Assembly (NCBI GenBank): GCA_029532415.1
Contig: JAQOTA010000054.1
Location: forward strand, 434,001 to 498,000
Direction: 5' to 3'
DNA: 64,000 nucleotides
Origin: Marasmius tenuissimus
Taxonomy: Eukaryota; Basidiomycota; Agaricomycetes; Agaricales; Marasmiaceae
The position numbers and the translations under genes were made by a program. Below, piece by piece: positions 29,201 to 39,829 of this stretch. The notes beneath the pieces are model-generated. The model had not been told where the DNA came from. It did no database searches and was given only the letters and a program-made list of their open reading frames with translations. Numbering within the stretch: the stretch's first letter is position 1; each line of letters starts with the position of its first letter.

Positions 29201-31702
29201 TACAATCGCACTCCTGTGCAACGTTTAAGCTGGCGAACTCCGTTCGAAATGCTTTACGGCGAAGCACCTGATGTTTCACATCTCCGAGTATTGGGTTGTG
29301 CAGCCTACGTCTTCATTCCTGAAGATCGAAGGAAGAATAAGCTCGCTCCTCGTAGTGAGTTAATGACTTTCATTGGCTACCAAGATGGGATGAAAGGCTT
29401 CCTGTTCATGCGAAGTAATAATTCCGTATTCAAAGGTAGCACTGCACTATTCGATAAGACGTTATACAATAAGTGTCCTGATGCCAAAACTCGTGGCTTC
29501 ACACCTGTTGGTAGTGAACCATTTACTTTGGGTGAAAATCCCAACATTCCTTCGGAAGATGAAGACTCTGACGATGATTGGGACGATACTCCGTTCCCAG
29601 ATCTCAGACGTCGCTCCGAACCTTCTAAGAGATCAGAACCTCAGGTTGACGAACCTGCAGGTGGCCCTGCGCCAGGGGATGTGCCACTCCCTCAATCTGG
29701 TCCTCCGACGCCTCCAGGCGAACCCGCTGTTCCTCCGCCTGCACCAGCAGCGGATGGTCCACGCCGGTCTTCGAGGCAGCGGAAGGGTACAACGCAACCT
29801 GGTAATATATTTGGGGAAAAGCGGAACCCAAATAAACCCTCAGACATTATTCGCGACTTAGAGAATAAGAATACTTGGAGAAACGTCACTGGAGATAAAG
29901 AACCTTCACATCCAGTTGATCGTCCTAGTTCTTCACGATCTAGGAAAGGCAAAGGTGGTAAAAAAGGGATTCCTGGTCCACTTCCGCCTCCGCCTGCTCC
30001 AGAACCCAGTGGAAGCACTGAGTCGCATGAGGAAGAAAGCGTAGTCGAAAGACTGACCCAAGAAGGGGGAGTAGGATTCGTGATTTACCTGTTGAACAAC
30101 GCCGTTCCAGTTCACGATTCGCTTCCAACGTCCGATACTCCTGATTTCTCTAACATCAGAGAGTGGACACTCCGCGATATTCTAAAGTTGCCTGTTGAGC
30201 AACAGAAGGAATGGAAGACTGCTTGCCACGAAGAACTTGAGGCACTTCGTAAGCGCAAGGTCTTCGAACTCTGTGACTTACCTAAAGGTCGCAAAGCCAT
30301 CAGAAATAGATGGGTCTTCGACGTCAAGTCGAATGGTCGCAAGAAAGCGAGGCTTGTTGCCAAAGGTTTCTCTCAGGTCGAAGGTGTCGACTTTGATGAA
30401 ATCTTCTCACCAGTTGTTCATTATGAGACTGTTCGTATGATGCTTGCTCTCGCAGCTCTCAAGAACTGGTACATCACCTCTGTTGATGTTAAGAACGCCT
30501 TCCTTTATGGCGATCTTGTTGAGGAGATTTACATGGAACAACCTGAAGGCTTCAAAGTCAAGGGCCAAGAACGTAAGGTATTACGCCTGCGTCGTGCATT
30601 ATATGGACTGAAGCAAGCTGCCCTGGAGTGGTGGCGAACCCTCAGCTCGTCCATGGAAGTACTAGGCTTCAAACGCCTGACTTCTGATGCTGGACTCTTC
30701 ATCTGCAAAGATCCAAAGAGTGGTGAAGTTGTGTATGCGATCATATACGTTGACGATGCACTCTTCATGGGTCCTAACAAAGCTTTTGTTGACAAGAAGA
30801 AAGCTGAGTTCATGGCTCGATGGGAATGTCGTGATATGGGCGATGCTAGCGAGTTTCTCCGCATGAGCATTCGTCGCGAAGGCAATAAGATCATGATTGA
30901 CCAGAAGGATTATCTAAAGAAAGTCCTTGAACGTTTCGGGATGCAGAATGCAAAAGGTGCTCCTACGCCCTTACCTGCTGGCTATGTGCCAACTCCCAAC
31001 GATGGTCCAGTCAATCCTGCCATTCGCTCCAGATTCCAGTCTGTGATTGGGTCGCTTCTGTACATTATGCTGGGCACACGTCCTGATATTGCCTATGCAG
31101 TTACGAAGCTTTCCCAGTTCTCTTCTAATCCAACGAAGGAACACCTCGATAAAGCTCTGTATATCTGCCGCTATCTAGCTGGCACATCAGATTATTCACT
31201 TGTCTACGATGGTGACTCTGATGGAGGTCTTCTTGCGTTCACAGACTCTGATTGGGCTGCCGATCCTATCAAACGCCGTTCAATTACTGGCTATTTCTTC
31301 AAGTTAGCAGGCGGCATCTTCTCGTGGCAATCACACGCCCAGAAGACTGTAGCTCTTTCTTCCACTGAAGCTGAATATATGGCACTGTCGGATTGCAGTC
31401 GTCAAGCTTCCTGGATAAGATCGCTACTCTCTGAACTTGGAATTGACTTAGGTCCTATTCCAATCTGTGGTGATAACCAAGGCTCTATCTTCATTGCATC
31501 TAATCCGGTTCAAGAACGCCGAACCAAGCACATCGATATCCGATATCATTATATTCGATCATGTGTTGAAGATGGCAAAGTCGAGTTGTTCTTTATTGAA
31601 GGAGTCTATAATCCCGCAGACATGTTTACGAAGAATCTCGGACATGAGAAGTTCTTACGGTTCAGAGATCACCTTGGACTTGAATTCTATTCGTCCACTT
31701 GA
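26300..31702 (+). CDS. Copia gag-pol polyprotein
   Basis: One uninterrupted 1800-codon frame. Residues about 1-250 are a copia gag. About 262-330 is a Gln/Arg/Gly/Lys-rich tract in place of the usual CCHC knuckle. A charged linker (about 470-560) precedes the aspartic protease (LLDSGASSHFTND, about 625). Then come the pre-integrase HHCC-like segment (HRRFGHPSDKAL...CRGCAEGKMHE, about 773-817) and integrase with catalytic HSDLK, SDEGGEY and NGRAERFNRT. The reverse transcriptase carries NRWVFDVK, VDVKNAFLYGDL and YVDD (about 1483). RNase H follows (TDSDWAAD about 1648, SSTEAEY about 1689, TKHIDIRYHYIR). Order PR-INT-RT-RH is that of Ty1/copia. No frameshift separates gag from pol. All catalytic motifs are present, so it may be active. 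Confidence 0.97.
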   Translation: MFDVKKFFSGRFDGTGFRQTYNGEMEAVTKAQGLYRHLTGAAKKPTYPLGEPIVPTITVTTPPGGTAPPAAGTDSDNEPDRHPPTDAQITAYNTALEAWEEKDLQLMGIIQLTSTKEVFEPLKDMDAAKAWSTIVTTYGEPTLSAIYGDFVKLVSFRLTTSHPQAGIAKFKHYIECLAEVGVELPELIKALLLIAAIPPEWDAASSKSLHDFDRDPESSSALTVADVHEAIMVEYERQNPQLANRLSAVKRAGNREPSFGQQQRPPQQRQQRGQQQRGQQRQPQQQQQRPSSNQNNGKKKKQQQRGTRGGINQHQGPGNAGGNNGNNRSHGHSHLASYASVVASPAPIRPYSSITDCRERIALNAVNNSLRAEIASAPPVRAMGSPPPAHFTGHWDKSCDSTVPQPAVKKNLAAMQSFTGFKPSQSVFDDVREARSLADRLGAPKTARYLKLFEQIVTSAANRSLQDRISKPGSSSKRVLEDDSEDEGTGRPSPTSSKRSRSVDPDEDVEMDWGSDDGMEDMTSLFGNDVDNDIAEAAGVEDVPDDVSLGSFHDDRQVPYLDLLSQTDTTLQRCSQLVGISSSRGSRSDLESLVYYCHAISSHFVGCTQCKGKKSMNNAQGWLLDSGASSHFTNDMNDFAEYESLDGPIVNTANKGNPIQIKGKGTVFIKHNVEGHDGKLTERVSRLYPVYYIPQLDIRLLSMGEFLQDGLSIRGNAKKLAFYSSQRRQLLVSYPHMPGQTIYWVHSRKASAEVLMAKSVVYNVDYNIEHRRFGHPSDKALNKARKHTQGFPLDLKMPTKKTPLCRGCAEGKMHEKSFPNSTTRASKPFERIHSDLKSYPAESYHRYKYYISFLDDCTSYVWTSKLKTKDEAVPALRDFLTMVKTQFNAVVKTWMSDEGGEYKGDKFDAVLKEYGIQRDQSIPYTPQQNGRAERFNRTIHEKAEALRFEACMPQSWWEFCHVHAVHLYNRTPVQRLSWRTPFEMLYGEAPDVSHLRVLGCAAYVFIPEDRRKNKLAPRSELMTFIGYQDGMKGFLFMRSNNSVFKGSTALFDKTLYNKCPDAKTRGFTPVGSEPFTLGENPNIPSEDEDSDDDWDDTPFPDLRRRSEPSKRSEPQVDEPAGGPAPGDVPLPQSGPPTPPGEPAVPPPAPAADGPRRSSRQRKGTTQPGNIFGEKRNPNKPSDIIRDLENKNTWRNVTGDKEPSHPVDRPSSSRSRKGKGGKKGIPGPLPPPPAPEPSGSTESHEEESVVERLTQEGGVGFVIYLLNNAVPVHDSLPTSDTPDFSNIREWTLRDILKLPVEQQKEWKTACHEELEALRKRKVFELCDLPKGRKAIRNRWVFDVKSNGRKKARLVAKGFSQVEGVDFDEIFSPVVHYETVRMMLALAALKNWYITSVDVKNAFLYGDLVEEIYMEQPEGFKVKGQERKVLRLRRALYGLKQAALEWWRTLSSSMEVLGFKRLTSDAGLFICKDPKSGEVVYAIIYVDDALFMGPNKAFVDKKKAEFMARWECRDMGDASEFLRMSIRREGNKIMIDQKDYLKKVLERFGMQNAKGAPTPLPAGYVPTPNDGPVNPAIRSRFQSVIGSLLYIMLGTRPDIAYAVTKLSQFSSNPTKEHLDKALYICRYLAGTSDYSLVYDGDSDGGLLAFTDSDWAADPIKRRSITGYFFKLAGGIFSWQSHAQKTVALSSTEAEYMALSDCSRQASWIRSLLSELGIDLGPIPICGDNQGSIFIASNPVQERRTKHIDIRYHYIRSCVEDGKVELFFIEGVYNPADMFTKNLGHEKFLRFRDHLGLEFYSST

Positions 31703-31744
31703 TTCGCTCAGATGCGCTTTTCAGCTGCACTTAGCGAGGGGGTG

Positions 31745-32065
31745 TGTTGAATCCGTGGACTATAATTAGATCCCGGTATATCTGAAGTCCCGGTTCATAC
31801 TTCCCGCTATTGTATTATGCGGGACAATGCATTCGCTATTGTTCCATTCTTCATTATTCTATATGCTCATATGTACAATTCCTATTGTCGTCCCTATATG
31901 GTAGTTCTATTGTCTCTACATGTATATAAGCTCGTAGTTCTCTACATGAATCTACAGTGTGCTTGAGCTTCTACGTCTCGCCTCTACATCTTTTAACTCC
32001 TCTCTGGTAAGTAGTAGTATAGCTATGTTGTAGTCCTCTGCGCTAGGCGTCATGCCGGCTCATCA
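31745..32065 (+). repeat. 3' LTR of the copia element
   Basis: It matches the 5' LTR except for one base seen at about 31783. It is preceded by the short polypurine tract. Confidence 0.95.
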
Positions 32066-32070
32066 GCAAG

Positions 32071-34179
32071 TGCTATGACAGGCAGTGGCATTGCCTCGCC
32101 AATGATATACTGTAGAATTACCCCGAGGGACTTGTCTCTGTTGTTGTACAGAGCCTCGAGAATGGTATCCTTGATAACACGGTTGCGATATATGGTGCCG
32201 GGCGTATCAATAGAAAAGGGATCCTAGAGTACGGATGTGAGCAACTTGAGCCAAGCCCAGCGAGCGCACATGAATCAAAATTTCGTACCTGGAACACAAA
32301 TGAGTCTTCTGCCTTCAGTTTCTCGACAAGTGAGTGGTTGTTTTCCGACATCCACTCTACGTCAGTTTCAGCCTCGATGGTCGTCAGAAAGCCATACTGT
32401 GCTTGAACTTTTGCTCGTGCAGCCATCTTGAAGCGACTTCGGCCCGCAGTATCTCGTTTCTTGATCTGTTGCACAGGACGTTGACAGCCCAGTGAGGTCA
32501 TTAAAAACATCGAAATGACTCGCAACAGGACCATAGCACTTACCTCGTTGATTTCGCCAAGCGAAGGCACGGGAGAGGTCCCATCGACAATCTGATTTTG
32601 CCCACATACGAGTAGCATGGCTTCACACCAGCTGCTAGCTGCTAGAGTGTCTCGGGGATTGGTGGGTGTGTTGACATCCCTGATTTGCATAGGGAATGGG
32701 CTCCCAGTAACAGTTCGGACAGTGTAGATGTGGGAAGCCATAGTCGCAATAGAATGGTGAAGACCGGATAGGTTCATAGCAGTGAACCCGCGACGTCTTT
32801 TCTTTGTGGGTGACACCGCTACATCAGCGTCTTCGTTGCCATCGCCATTGAGATCTGCGTCAAGCTCATCTTCATCATCCATACCTGCTCCCAATGCAGA
32901 GTAGAGGTCGGGCCCGCTCATCTAAGTACAACACAAGTTAAATGATTGAACCTGGTTTAATGAAACAAGCCACTCACCGGGCCGTTGGGAGGCCGTGGGA
33001 CGCCCAATGCTTGAGCTGCAGGCGTGAGCATCAGTGGCCGGGGCGAATCACTAGCATGATGGGTGACTGAGGTATCCTGGGTGTTTGTGTGCTGTGGCTG
33101 CTGAGGCATTGCTGGGGAGGCAGTTGGAAACTGGAAATTAACGGTACCAGTACTTCCTCCGGCTGGAGGCAGATTAGAATGAGGAAATCCAATTTCTGTG
33201 CCGCCGATCGATGTTCTTCTGCTGGCCATAGGTTAAAACTTGGATAACATAGAACAAAAAACACGTACACGGTAGTGGTAAGCATATCCGCCTCAGCTAT
33301 GGCAGAGTGATCCAAGCCATCCCCTTCGTCTGCATCAGAACCTGAGGCATCTGGATCAGCTTCTATCTCATCGAACTCGGCACGAGTAAGCCCAGAGAAG
33401 TTGCTCATAAAGGCCACTGGCAGCTGTCTGCTTTGAAAGCCTCCTCCGATATGTTGAAGGTCTGGCTGAGGACCAAAGAGCGTATTGGTGTTCTGGTGTG
33501 TAAAATTGAATTGCTGAGATGGTATTGTGGGACCAGATGTTGCCCAAAATGAGTTGGAGTTTGGAAAATTAACGAAAGTTCGTTGATTGGAAGGAGCGGA
33601 TGTTCCGACGGTGGTCGTAGGATTTTGATTTTCAAGCATATTGCGGTCTGCAACTTTGCCGTGTTAAGAGTTCGTGAAATACAGGGAGAATAGATAGCTT
33701 ACCTTGTGAGTTTGTGTTCAGAGGCACAGGTACCATCGGGCTCAGACCAGGTTGTTGCGGCATTTGCGGGGGGTGAAGTCCTGAAGGTAGATATAGTCAA
33801 CAACATGGTCGGTGGTTTAAGTACAAAAGAACAGTCTACCTGTGTGGTCCCCGAATGGGCTACGTTGCCCACTTCTCATAGGGCCGAAGAGCATTGCAGG
33901 AGCAGAAATACGAGGGGTCGTACTGGTTACTGAGGCCTGTTGTTTTGCCTTCTTTTGTTGCCACTTAGAGCATTAGCCTGTCTCGTTGCTTTGACTGACG
34001 CTCTCTCGGATGCAACCTGGTCTAGATTGAACCATTCAACACAGGAGAACATCGATCCACAAGAAGCGGAACTCACTATTCAGGCGGACCTTTTCCAAGG
34101 GCACAGACTTCCATTGGCCATGTCCTTGAGCAGCTGGGCTCTGCATAGAAGATGCAAAGTTGTGCTGACTGCGGTTCAT
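32071..34179 (-). pseudogene. DUF6532 protein gene, 5' part, interrupted by the copia element
   Basis: On the minus strand a probable start at 34179 gives MNRSQHNFASSMQSPAAQGH up to a GTGAGT donor. Further exons run through an Asn/Gln/Thr-rich region and acidic stretches (LTRAEFDEIEADPDASGSDA, SALGAGMDDEDELDADLNGD), with a basic KKRRRG between. The DUF6532 core begins about 32440 (RFKMAARAKVQAQYGFLTTI, then DTPGTIYRNRVIKDTILEAL, SLGVILQYIIGEAMPLPVIA) and stops at the target duplication at 32070. Joining the flanks with one CTTGC keeps the frame, so the gene was intact before insertion. DUF6532 proteins are expanded in Agaricomycetes; their function is unknown. It is divergent from the Plavaka transposase with a 286-bp shared upstream region. 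Confidence 0.7.
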
Positions 34180-34465
34180 TGACCAAGAAAAAAAAAGTTG
34201 AGAATAAAGAGAAAACCAATGCGGGAGAAAGAAAGGCAAGAAAGAAACGGGGGGAAGAAGAAAGGAAGAATCTGACTGGAAAGGAACGCGTGGCTGCCTA
34301 GATATCAAGATGACCCCGAATCACCCCTTAGATCCACTAGCATACACAATACCCTGAGCAACACACACAAGTCAGCATCTGGAAATCACAACTTGAACAG
34401 TTGTGACTTTGTGTTCCTCACTCCCAACCATCGCAGAGTGCCCCTTCATACAACACAAACAAGAA
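34180..34465. promoter_or_regulatory. Divergent promoter between DUF6532 and the Plavaka transposase
   Basis: These 286 bp separate two ATGs on opposite strands. The stretch 34187-34270 is A/G-rich (GAAAAAAAAA, GGGGGAAGAAGAAAGG). No clear TATA is visible on either side. Confidence 0.4.
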
Positions 34466-37400
34466 ATGCCGTCCTTTATCTGCATGTACTGTCAAAAGCC
34501 ATGGCCAACAAGCCAACAACTCAATCAACATCAGTCAAAGGCACAATTCTGCAGCAGCAAGAAAAAAGCATACTTTCACCACCTTTTCCCGTCCTACTCT
34601 CCATCCTCAAATCAGCCTACAGCTTCGGCCCTGGGTATGGCCCCTTTGATCCCAGAGGAAACCTATAACGTCTCCGAAACATCCACCCCGAATTTCGACA
34701 ATGACGATACCTATATCCCGCCTGTACATAATCAGATATTACGACGGGGTGTCACAGTCAAAGACGTACCAGATGAGGAGGTCTTTATCGATATGTTTCC
34801 GAGAGAAAAAGAGGCCGGAAAAACCTTTGGCCAAGGTACGACTGCTTTCCAGCAGATCCGTGACGAGCAAGTCCTACGCGGCGACGAAATATATGGTCCG
34901 TTTGAAGATGAGGCTGAATGGGAATTAGCCAAATGGCTGATAAAGAACGTGGGACATAACGCGACCGAGGAATTCCTGGATCTCCCTATCGTAAGCAATC
35001 TATCAAGTTCAGAAAAGAAAGTACCAAGCTTACGCATAACAAGGCAGATCCAACAATGTATTCAACCAAACTTCACAACCAAAGACGAGCTTCTTCAAGA
35101 CATTGACTCTCTTCCTGGCGGAGTTGGTTGGAGCTGTCAGACTGTGAAGCTCAATGGCGACCGCACAGACGAGGATAGGAGACCAATGACTGAAGAACTT
35201 GAAGTATGGATGCGAGACCCTGTGGACTGCATCAAGGAGTTGATTGGAAATTCGGCATTCCGAGAAGTGATGAAGTACACACCGGAGAAACATTACATCG
35301 ATAAGGAGGGGCAACAGAAGCGAATTGATGAGATGTGGACCGCGGACTGGTGGTGGGAGCTACAGGTGAGAGTTCAGTCTACATATCCGACACTTTTCTC
35401 AGTGACAATCGCAAAATTACCTTAGAAAACTCTACCAACAGGCGCAACAGCGACCCCAGTCATCCTGTCATCAGATAAGACAAGGCTGTCAATGTTTCGA
35501 GGAGACAAGAGCGCCTGGCCAGTATATTTGACTATAGGCAATATCTCGAAAGATATCCGACGCAAAGTCAACACACACGCGACTGTTCTCGTTGGGTACC
35601 TACCAGTGGGGAAATTTGACTGCTATACGGAGAAAACCCGCTCTGTCGCCCAATATCGCACATTCCATCACTGCATGTCTTTGCTGACAGAATCCCTGAT
35701 CGAGGCCGGTACACAGGGAGTCAGCATGACATGTGCAGATGGTCTCCTTCGCTGGGTATTTCCTATCCTTGCTGCGTACGTAGCCGACTATCCTGAGCAG
35801 TGTCTTGTCGCATGCTGCATGGAAAATCGCTGCCCGATTTGTAGGGTGGATCCCAAGGAACGAGGTACCCACGCCGCTAGTGAGCTGAGAACCCCAACTG
35901 AAGCTCTACGGCTCCTGAACAACTGGCAATTGGGTCACGACAACGACTTCATCAAACACGGCCTCAGAGACATACCTGATCCGTTCTGGGCAAAGTTACC
36001 ATACTCCAATATCTTTCAATCCTTCACCCCCAATCTTCTTCATCAGCTTCACAAAGGTGTTTTTAAGGATCACTTGGTGAAGTGGTGCAGTAAAATTGTC
36101 GGAGAAGAGGAACTTGACGCGCGCTTTAAGTCAATGACCTCTCATCCGGACCTTCGACACTTCAAAAACGGCATATCCTTGGTTTCTCAGTGGACCGGTG
36201 CGGAGCACAAAGCTATGCAGCATATCTTTGTGGGCTTGCTGGCAGGCGCGGTTTCCGACGATGTGATGGTCTGTGTCCGGGCAGCTATAGATTTCATTTA
36301 TTATTCCTCATTACACTCTCATACCGACGAAACACTTACTGGTTTGTCCAATGCTCTTGATACCTTCCATCAGCACAAGAATATCTTCATTGAGCTCGGC
36401 GCACATGAAACGACCCACTTCAATATCCCCAAAATTCATTCCATGCAGCACTATCCAGCCCTAATCCGACACCTAGGCAGCGCTGACGGGTTCAACACAG
36501 AATCACCAGAGCGTCTACACATTGACTATGCCAAAAATGCGTACCGTGCATCCAACAAGAAGGATTATACCATTCAGATGACGCGTTGGCTACGCCGCCA
36601 GGAGTCCGTAGACCGCTTTGTGGTGTATTTGTTGTGGTGCGAACGTGGTGTGTACCAAGTAGAAGGTCGAGGAACAAGGGTTAGGTACATCCATCACGCG
36701 CAAGATTGGCATCCCACGCCCGTTCAGCATACGGCTTCCCTATCAACCCTCATTCGATATGACATCACCTCAATTCCTTCTCTCACCCATGTCCCGGTGT
36801 CACGAATCATCCTTCAGCATTGCACAGGCTACTTCCTAGAGGCGCTTGAGGTATTCCTTCGTGCCAACGGATGCAATCTCTCACCGAAGCCCTTCAACCA
36901 ATTTGATCTTTACAAGCAGATCACCTTCGCCATGCCCAAGATGTTTTCCGCATCCGACTCGCGACTCTCGTTGAAGAATGTTGTCCGTGCATCCTCTCCA
37001 GTTCCAGCCCGCAATTGCAAGAAAGCTACTCCAGCACAGATGGATTTTGCATTACTTAGTACAGACGAGAGAAATGAGAATACAGAAGGTACCCCACTGC
37101 AAGGTGCGTTCATGACGCTGTCATTCACATCCGACTACTACCTCATATTCTATCTGAGTCATCAGGTCTTCGTGTCGCCCTTGTTCGAGTCTTCTTCAGC
37201 CTCCCGGTCGTCTTTGGAGTCAAGACTCTGCACCCACTTGCCTATGTAGAATGGTATACGCCATTCGGACGCCCCGACCCCATCAGTCACTCTGAAGCCA
37301 TCCACACGGAGCCACCACGTTCATGGCGAGGTCTTGGCTGTTTCGAGGATTGTTCGCAACTGCCACCTCACACCGTTCTATGGCCGGGTTATAGATCGTA

Positions 37401-37516
37401 GCTGGAATCAAGAGAATGTTGTTGAAAAGTGCAAAGTATTCAACTTCAATACTTATAGCGATCTCCATGCCTTTTCTATGCTTAAATGCGGTACTCAGCT
37501 GTACAAAGTCTTGTAG
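34466..37516 (+). CDS. Plavaka-type DNA transposase (C-terminal frameshift likely)
   Basis: The ATG at 34466 opens a zinc-finger-like start ([20 protein letters not shown], then a further Cys). Exon 1 ends WWWELQ at a GTGAGA (about 35366). The intron ends TTACCTTAG near 35424, and exon 2 continues [130 protein letters not shown]. These blocks are diagnostic of the CACTA-related Plavaka family of basidiomycetes. A further intron (about 37105-37166) leads to [12 protein letters not shown] and [13 protein letters not shown]. After about 37285 the family sequence continues one frame over ([18 protein letters not shown] to the stop at 37516), so a single-base indel probably cuts the C-terminus. 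Confidence 0.85.
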
Positions 37517-37611
37517 GTTTGCGTTGAATAAAGATATCTCAGTTTATTGACTACAACACGCGTACTACGAAAGAGGAGACCGCAGACCGTTTGCGCTGTG
37601 CTACTGAATCC

Positions 37612-37833
37612 CTACAACAAGGCCAGCGTCTCCGAATCCTTCCCGGCGGCACCCTTTGCTTCTACAAGCTCAGCTATCTGCAGAAGTAATAGATCCCGCT
37701 CCTTCGTAATCTCGGCAAGTTTCTTCATATCATCGAGGTGATATCTTGCAGTAGAATATAGTAGGCTTCTCAGTCGAGCAACAGTTGTAGCACGTTCGAG
37801 TGTATCGGGTGAGAAAGGGGGTCCAAATTCCAT
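37612..37833 (-). CDS. Small coiled-coil ORF beside the transposase
   Basis: This is a 73-codon minus-strand ORF with a helical heptad-like stretch (LDDMKKLAEITKERDLLLLQ then IAELVEAKG). An acceptor-like TTATTCAG directly precedes its ATG, so it may be the last exon of a longer gene reaching back to 38.3 kb. Family not recognised. It lies between the transposase and the candidate right end, so it may be an element gene. Confidence 0.35.
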   Translation of the reverse strand: MEFGPPFSPDTLERATTVARLRSLLYSTARYHLDDMKKLAEITKERDLLLLQIAELVEAKGAAGKDSETLALL

Positions 37834-38023
37834 CCTGAATAATCATGAGCCCGAGAAATTGAAGGGATGGGGATGCTGGCTTATGGTGAGCATTTAGGGC
37901 ATGCCGCAAAGTGAGGGTGAGTCCGGGTGATTTTGTCTTCAGGAGGTAGAGTGAGCATCGGTTTCGAGAGGGCCTGAGCTGGCGACACATCATTGACCAC
38001 TGAACAAGAGGAAACTTAGAAAA

Positions 38024-38306
38024 TCACAGAAAAATGAGTATATGTCGACACGTAATGGTTTTATCACCCTCGATCTCATCCTCATCCGCACTAACAGCGT
38101 CAACCTCAGCTTCGCTCGACTCGTATCCTGTACCTAAACGCTTCTCGCCGTCCGGTATACCTCTGTACAATGGGAGGTACATAAGAAAATTGACGTTGGG
38201 GAAATTTGGTATGAAAGGCATACCGAATTCGCTTGTGATGTGCAGACGAGTCGGGCGAATGGGGCCGTTTCAATTTGGTCCTCTCAAACGTAGCAACTTC
38301 ATCCAT
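38024..38306 (-). CDS. Small spliced ORF with acidic tail beside the transposase
   Basis: The ATG at 38306 gives MDEVATFERTKLKRPHSPDS, then a GTATGC donor; the intron is 38163-38223 and ends TTGTACAG. The frame continues GIPDGEKRLGTGYESSEAEV and an acidic DEDEIEGD stretch to a stop at 38024, 73 codons in all. Basic N-half and acidic C-half. Possibly joined to the coiled-coil ORF or to an upstream minus ORF (from about 38522, MAQCDPSSPGFRDAKSSTPV). Function unknown. Confidence 0.35.
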
Positions 38307-38659
38307 ATTGTTGATATGAGCGGGCGCGAGAGAAAGATCCGATGTCATGACAAAGAGAAAAGTCGAGACTTGTGCGTGAAAATACAGCGAGCGGAATAGG
38401 GCAAGCGGAATTGTCCAGGGAAGCTGTAGTAGATTGAATCTTCAATTTGTGGGCATTTCCAAACAGGTGTGCTAGATTTGGCATCGCGGAACCCTGGTGA
38501 GGAAGGGTCGCATTGAGCCATGCGAGTCGTGGTGGTGGTTGTTGCGCAGGTGTGCCCGATTTGGAGGTTGAGCCCGCGGCTATTTGTTGATGGCTCTATA
38601 GCGCTCTATAGCCACACCTGACTATATAGCACTATATGGCTCAGCTTTGGCTATAGAGT

Positions 38660-39829
38660 ATGGCGTGAACTTTATGGCAAAAGACCTCATTCCAGATGCA
38701 GTTCATACAATGGTTTTCAGTACATAGATTTCACGACATATTTTGTAGTACCGCTGGCGACTGCACTCCTGGAGTCCGACCCCTGACCTCTTCAAACTCG
38801 CAACACTTGGGCTTCAACACTTAATCTCGACTCCAAAAGACTTTTGAATTCATTTACAAGCATGGCTCGAATCACTGAGAGCTTGTATCCATTGCAAGCT
38901 GCACTGACAATCTACGGAGGAGACGTGAATGACGAGTCGAGGTGAACAATATAAAAAGGCGGCGGAGTAATCGCCTGAATCGCCAGTGTAGGGCAAAGGT
39001 ATCTGACAAATCAAGGTGAGTAAGGGCAAGATAAGAAGGAGAAAACACAAGCATACCAAGATAGATACCGTGCGACAAGAGTTCATTCAATCTGCAAAAT
39101 GAAGAAAGGTTAGCATATGAAAACGTCTGCGACTACCTCACGGTAGCAAGTGTCAAATACACCTCAAAAGATTACATGTAGACCAAAAATATGCCTCGGG
39201 AACGGTTTTTTTTGACCACCATAATCACAATCCTGGGGGGAAAGAGAACCTTGAGGCAACATTCAATGCTCATTCATGAGCTGGCCGGGTGAGTGGTGTG
39301 GGTAAGTAGGTTCCAGAAATGTCGCGAAGAACGCGTCGACAGAGCTCGATGTTGGCCAAGCGGGCTCGGGAAGGGACATTCTACATTCGGGAATACCATT
39401 TAAACATATCCAAAAATGTTCCTGTAAGCTGAGCCGATGAGCACAAAACCATGATGAAGCATCACATCACATACAAGGCAGATACACCAAAATCTCAACC
39501 TAAAGACGGCTTAATCCATCATTACCCAGCCCTCCTTCACCCTTCCGATGTATGTATATCTATCCCCGACATTTTTTGAGTAGCCTGAAAGGACCTGGTC
39601 GCAGCGGCTTAATTTTGAGGTCATGAGGTCGGATTAGGTATTGAATTTGGACCTAGTACGGCAGGAATTGATAGAATATAACGCAAGAGTTTCACAGAGG
39701 ATATGAATAAACAGGGCGAAAGGGATGGGCAGAAGCAATCGCCAACGACAACGAGCAGCAGGGAGCAGCCTGGAGCAGCTGGTGGTTGTGTGCCTGGTGG
39801 GTAGCTCAATTTAGAGGTACACCTGATGG
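38660..39829. other. Non-coding stretch; one small possible ORF
   Basis: A minus ORF at 38850-39086 (78 codons) starts MNSCRTVSILVCLCFLLLIL, which resembles a signal peptide, but the hydrophobic part could equally be a 51-nt intron (GTATGC to TTGTCAG). Nothing else is recognised. Confidence 0.25.

Larger units (their letters stand above)
25679..32065 (+). mobile_element. Full-length Ty1/copia LTR retrotransposon
   Basis: The 321-bp LTRs (25679-25999 and 31745-32065) begin TGTTGAATCC and end GGCTCATCA. By eye they differ at one base (CCGGTATATCCGAAG against CCGGTATATCTGAAG). The 5-bp duplication GCAAG flanks the element (25674-25678, 32066-32070). It has a primer-binding site directly after the 5' LTR, one 1800-codon gag-pol ORF, and a short purine tract (GCGAGGGGG) before the 3' LTR. 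All parts look intact, so the insertion is recent. It splits the DUF6532 gene. Confidence 0.95.
24757..38613. mobile_element. Candidate Plavaka-type composite element carrying a DUF6532 gene (contains the copia insertion)
   Basis: A 22-bp motif at 24757-24778 (GGCTATAGAGCGCTATATAG then CC) and its inverted counterpart at 38592-38613 agree in 21 of 22 bases and bracket the Plavaka transposase, the divergent DUF6532 gene and two small minus-strand ORFs. Without the copia element the unit would be about 7.5 kb. The motif is itself nearly palindromic and no clear short target duplication was found, so the true ends may lie slightly elsewhere. Confidence 0.4.
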
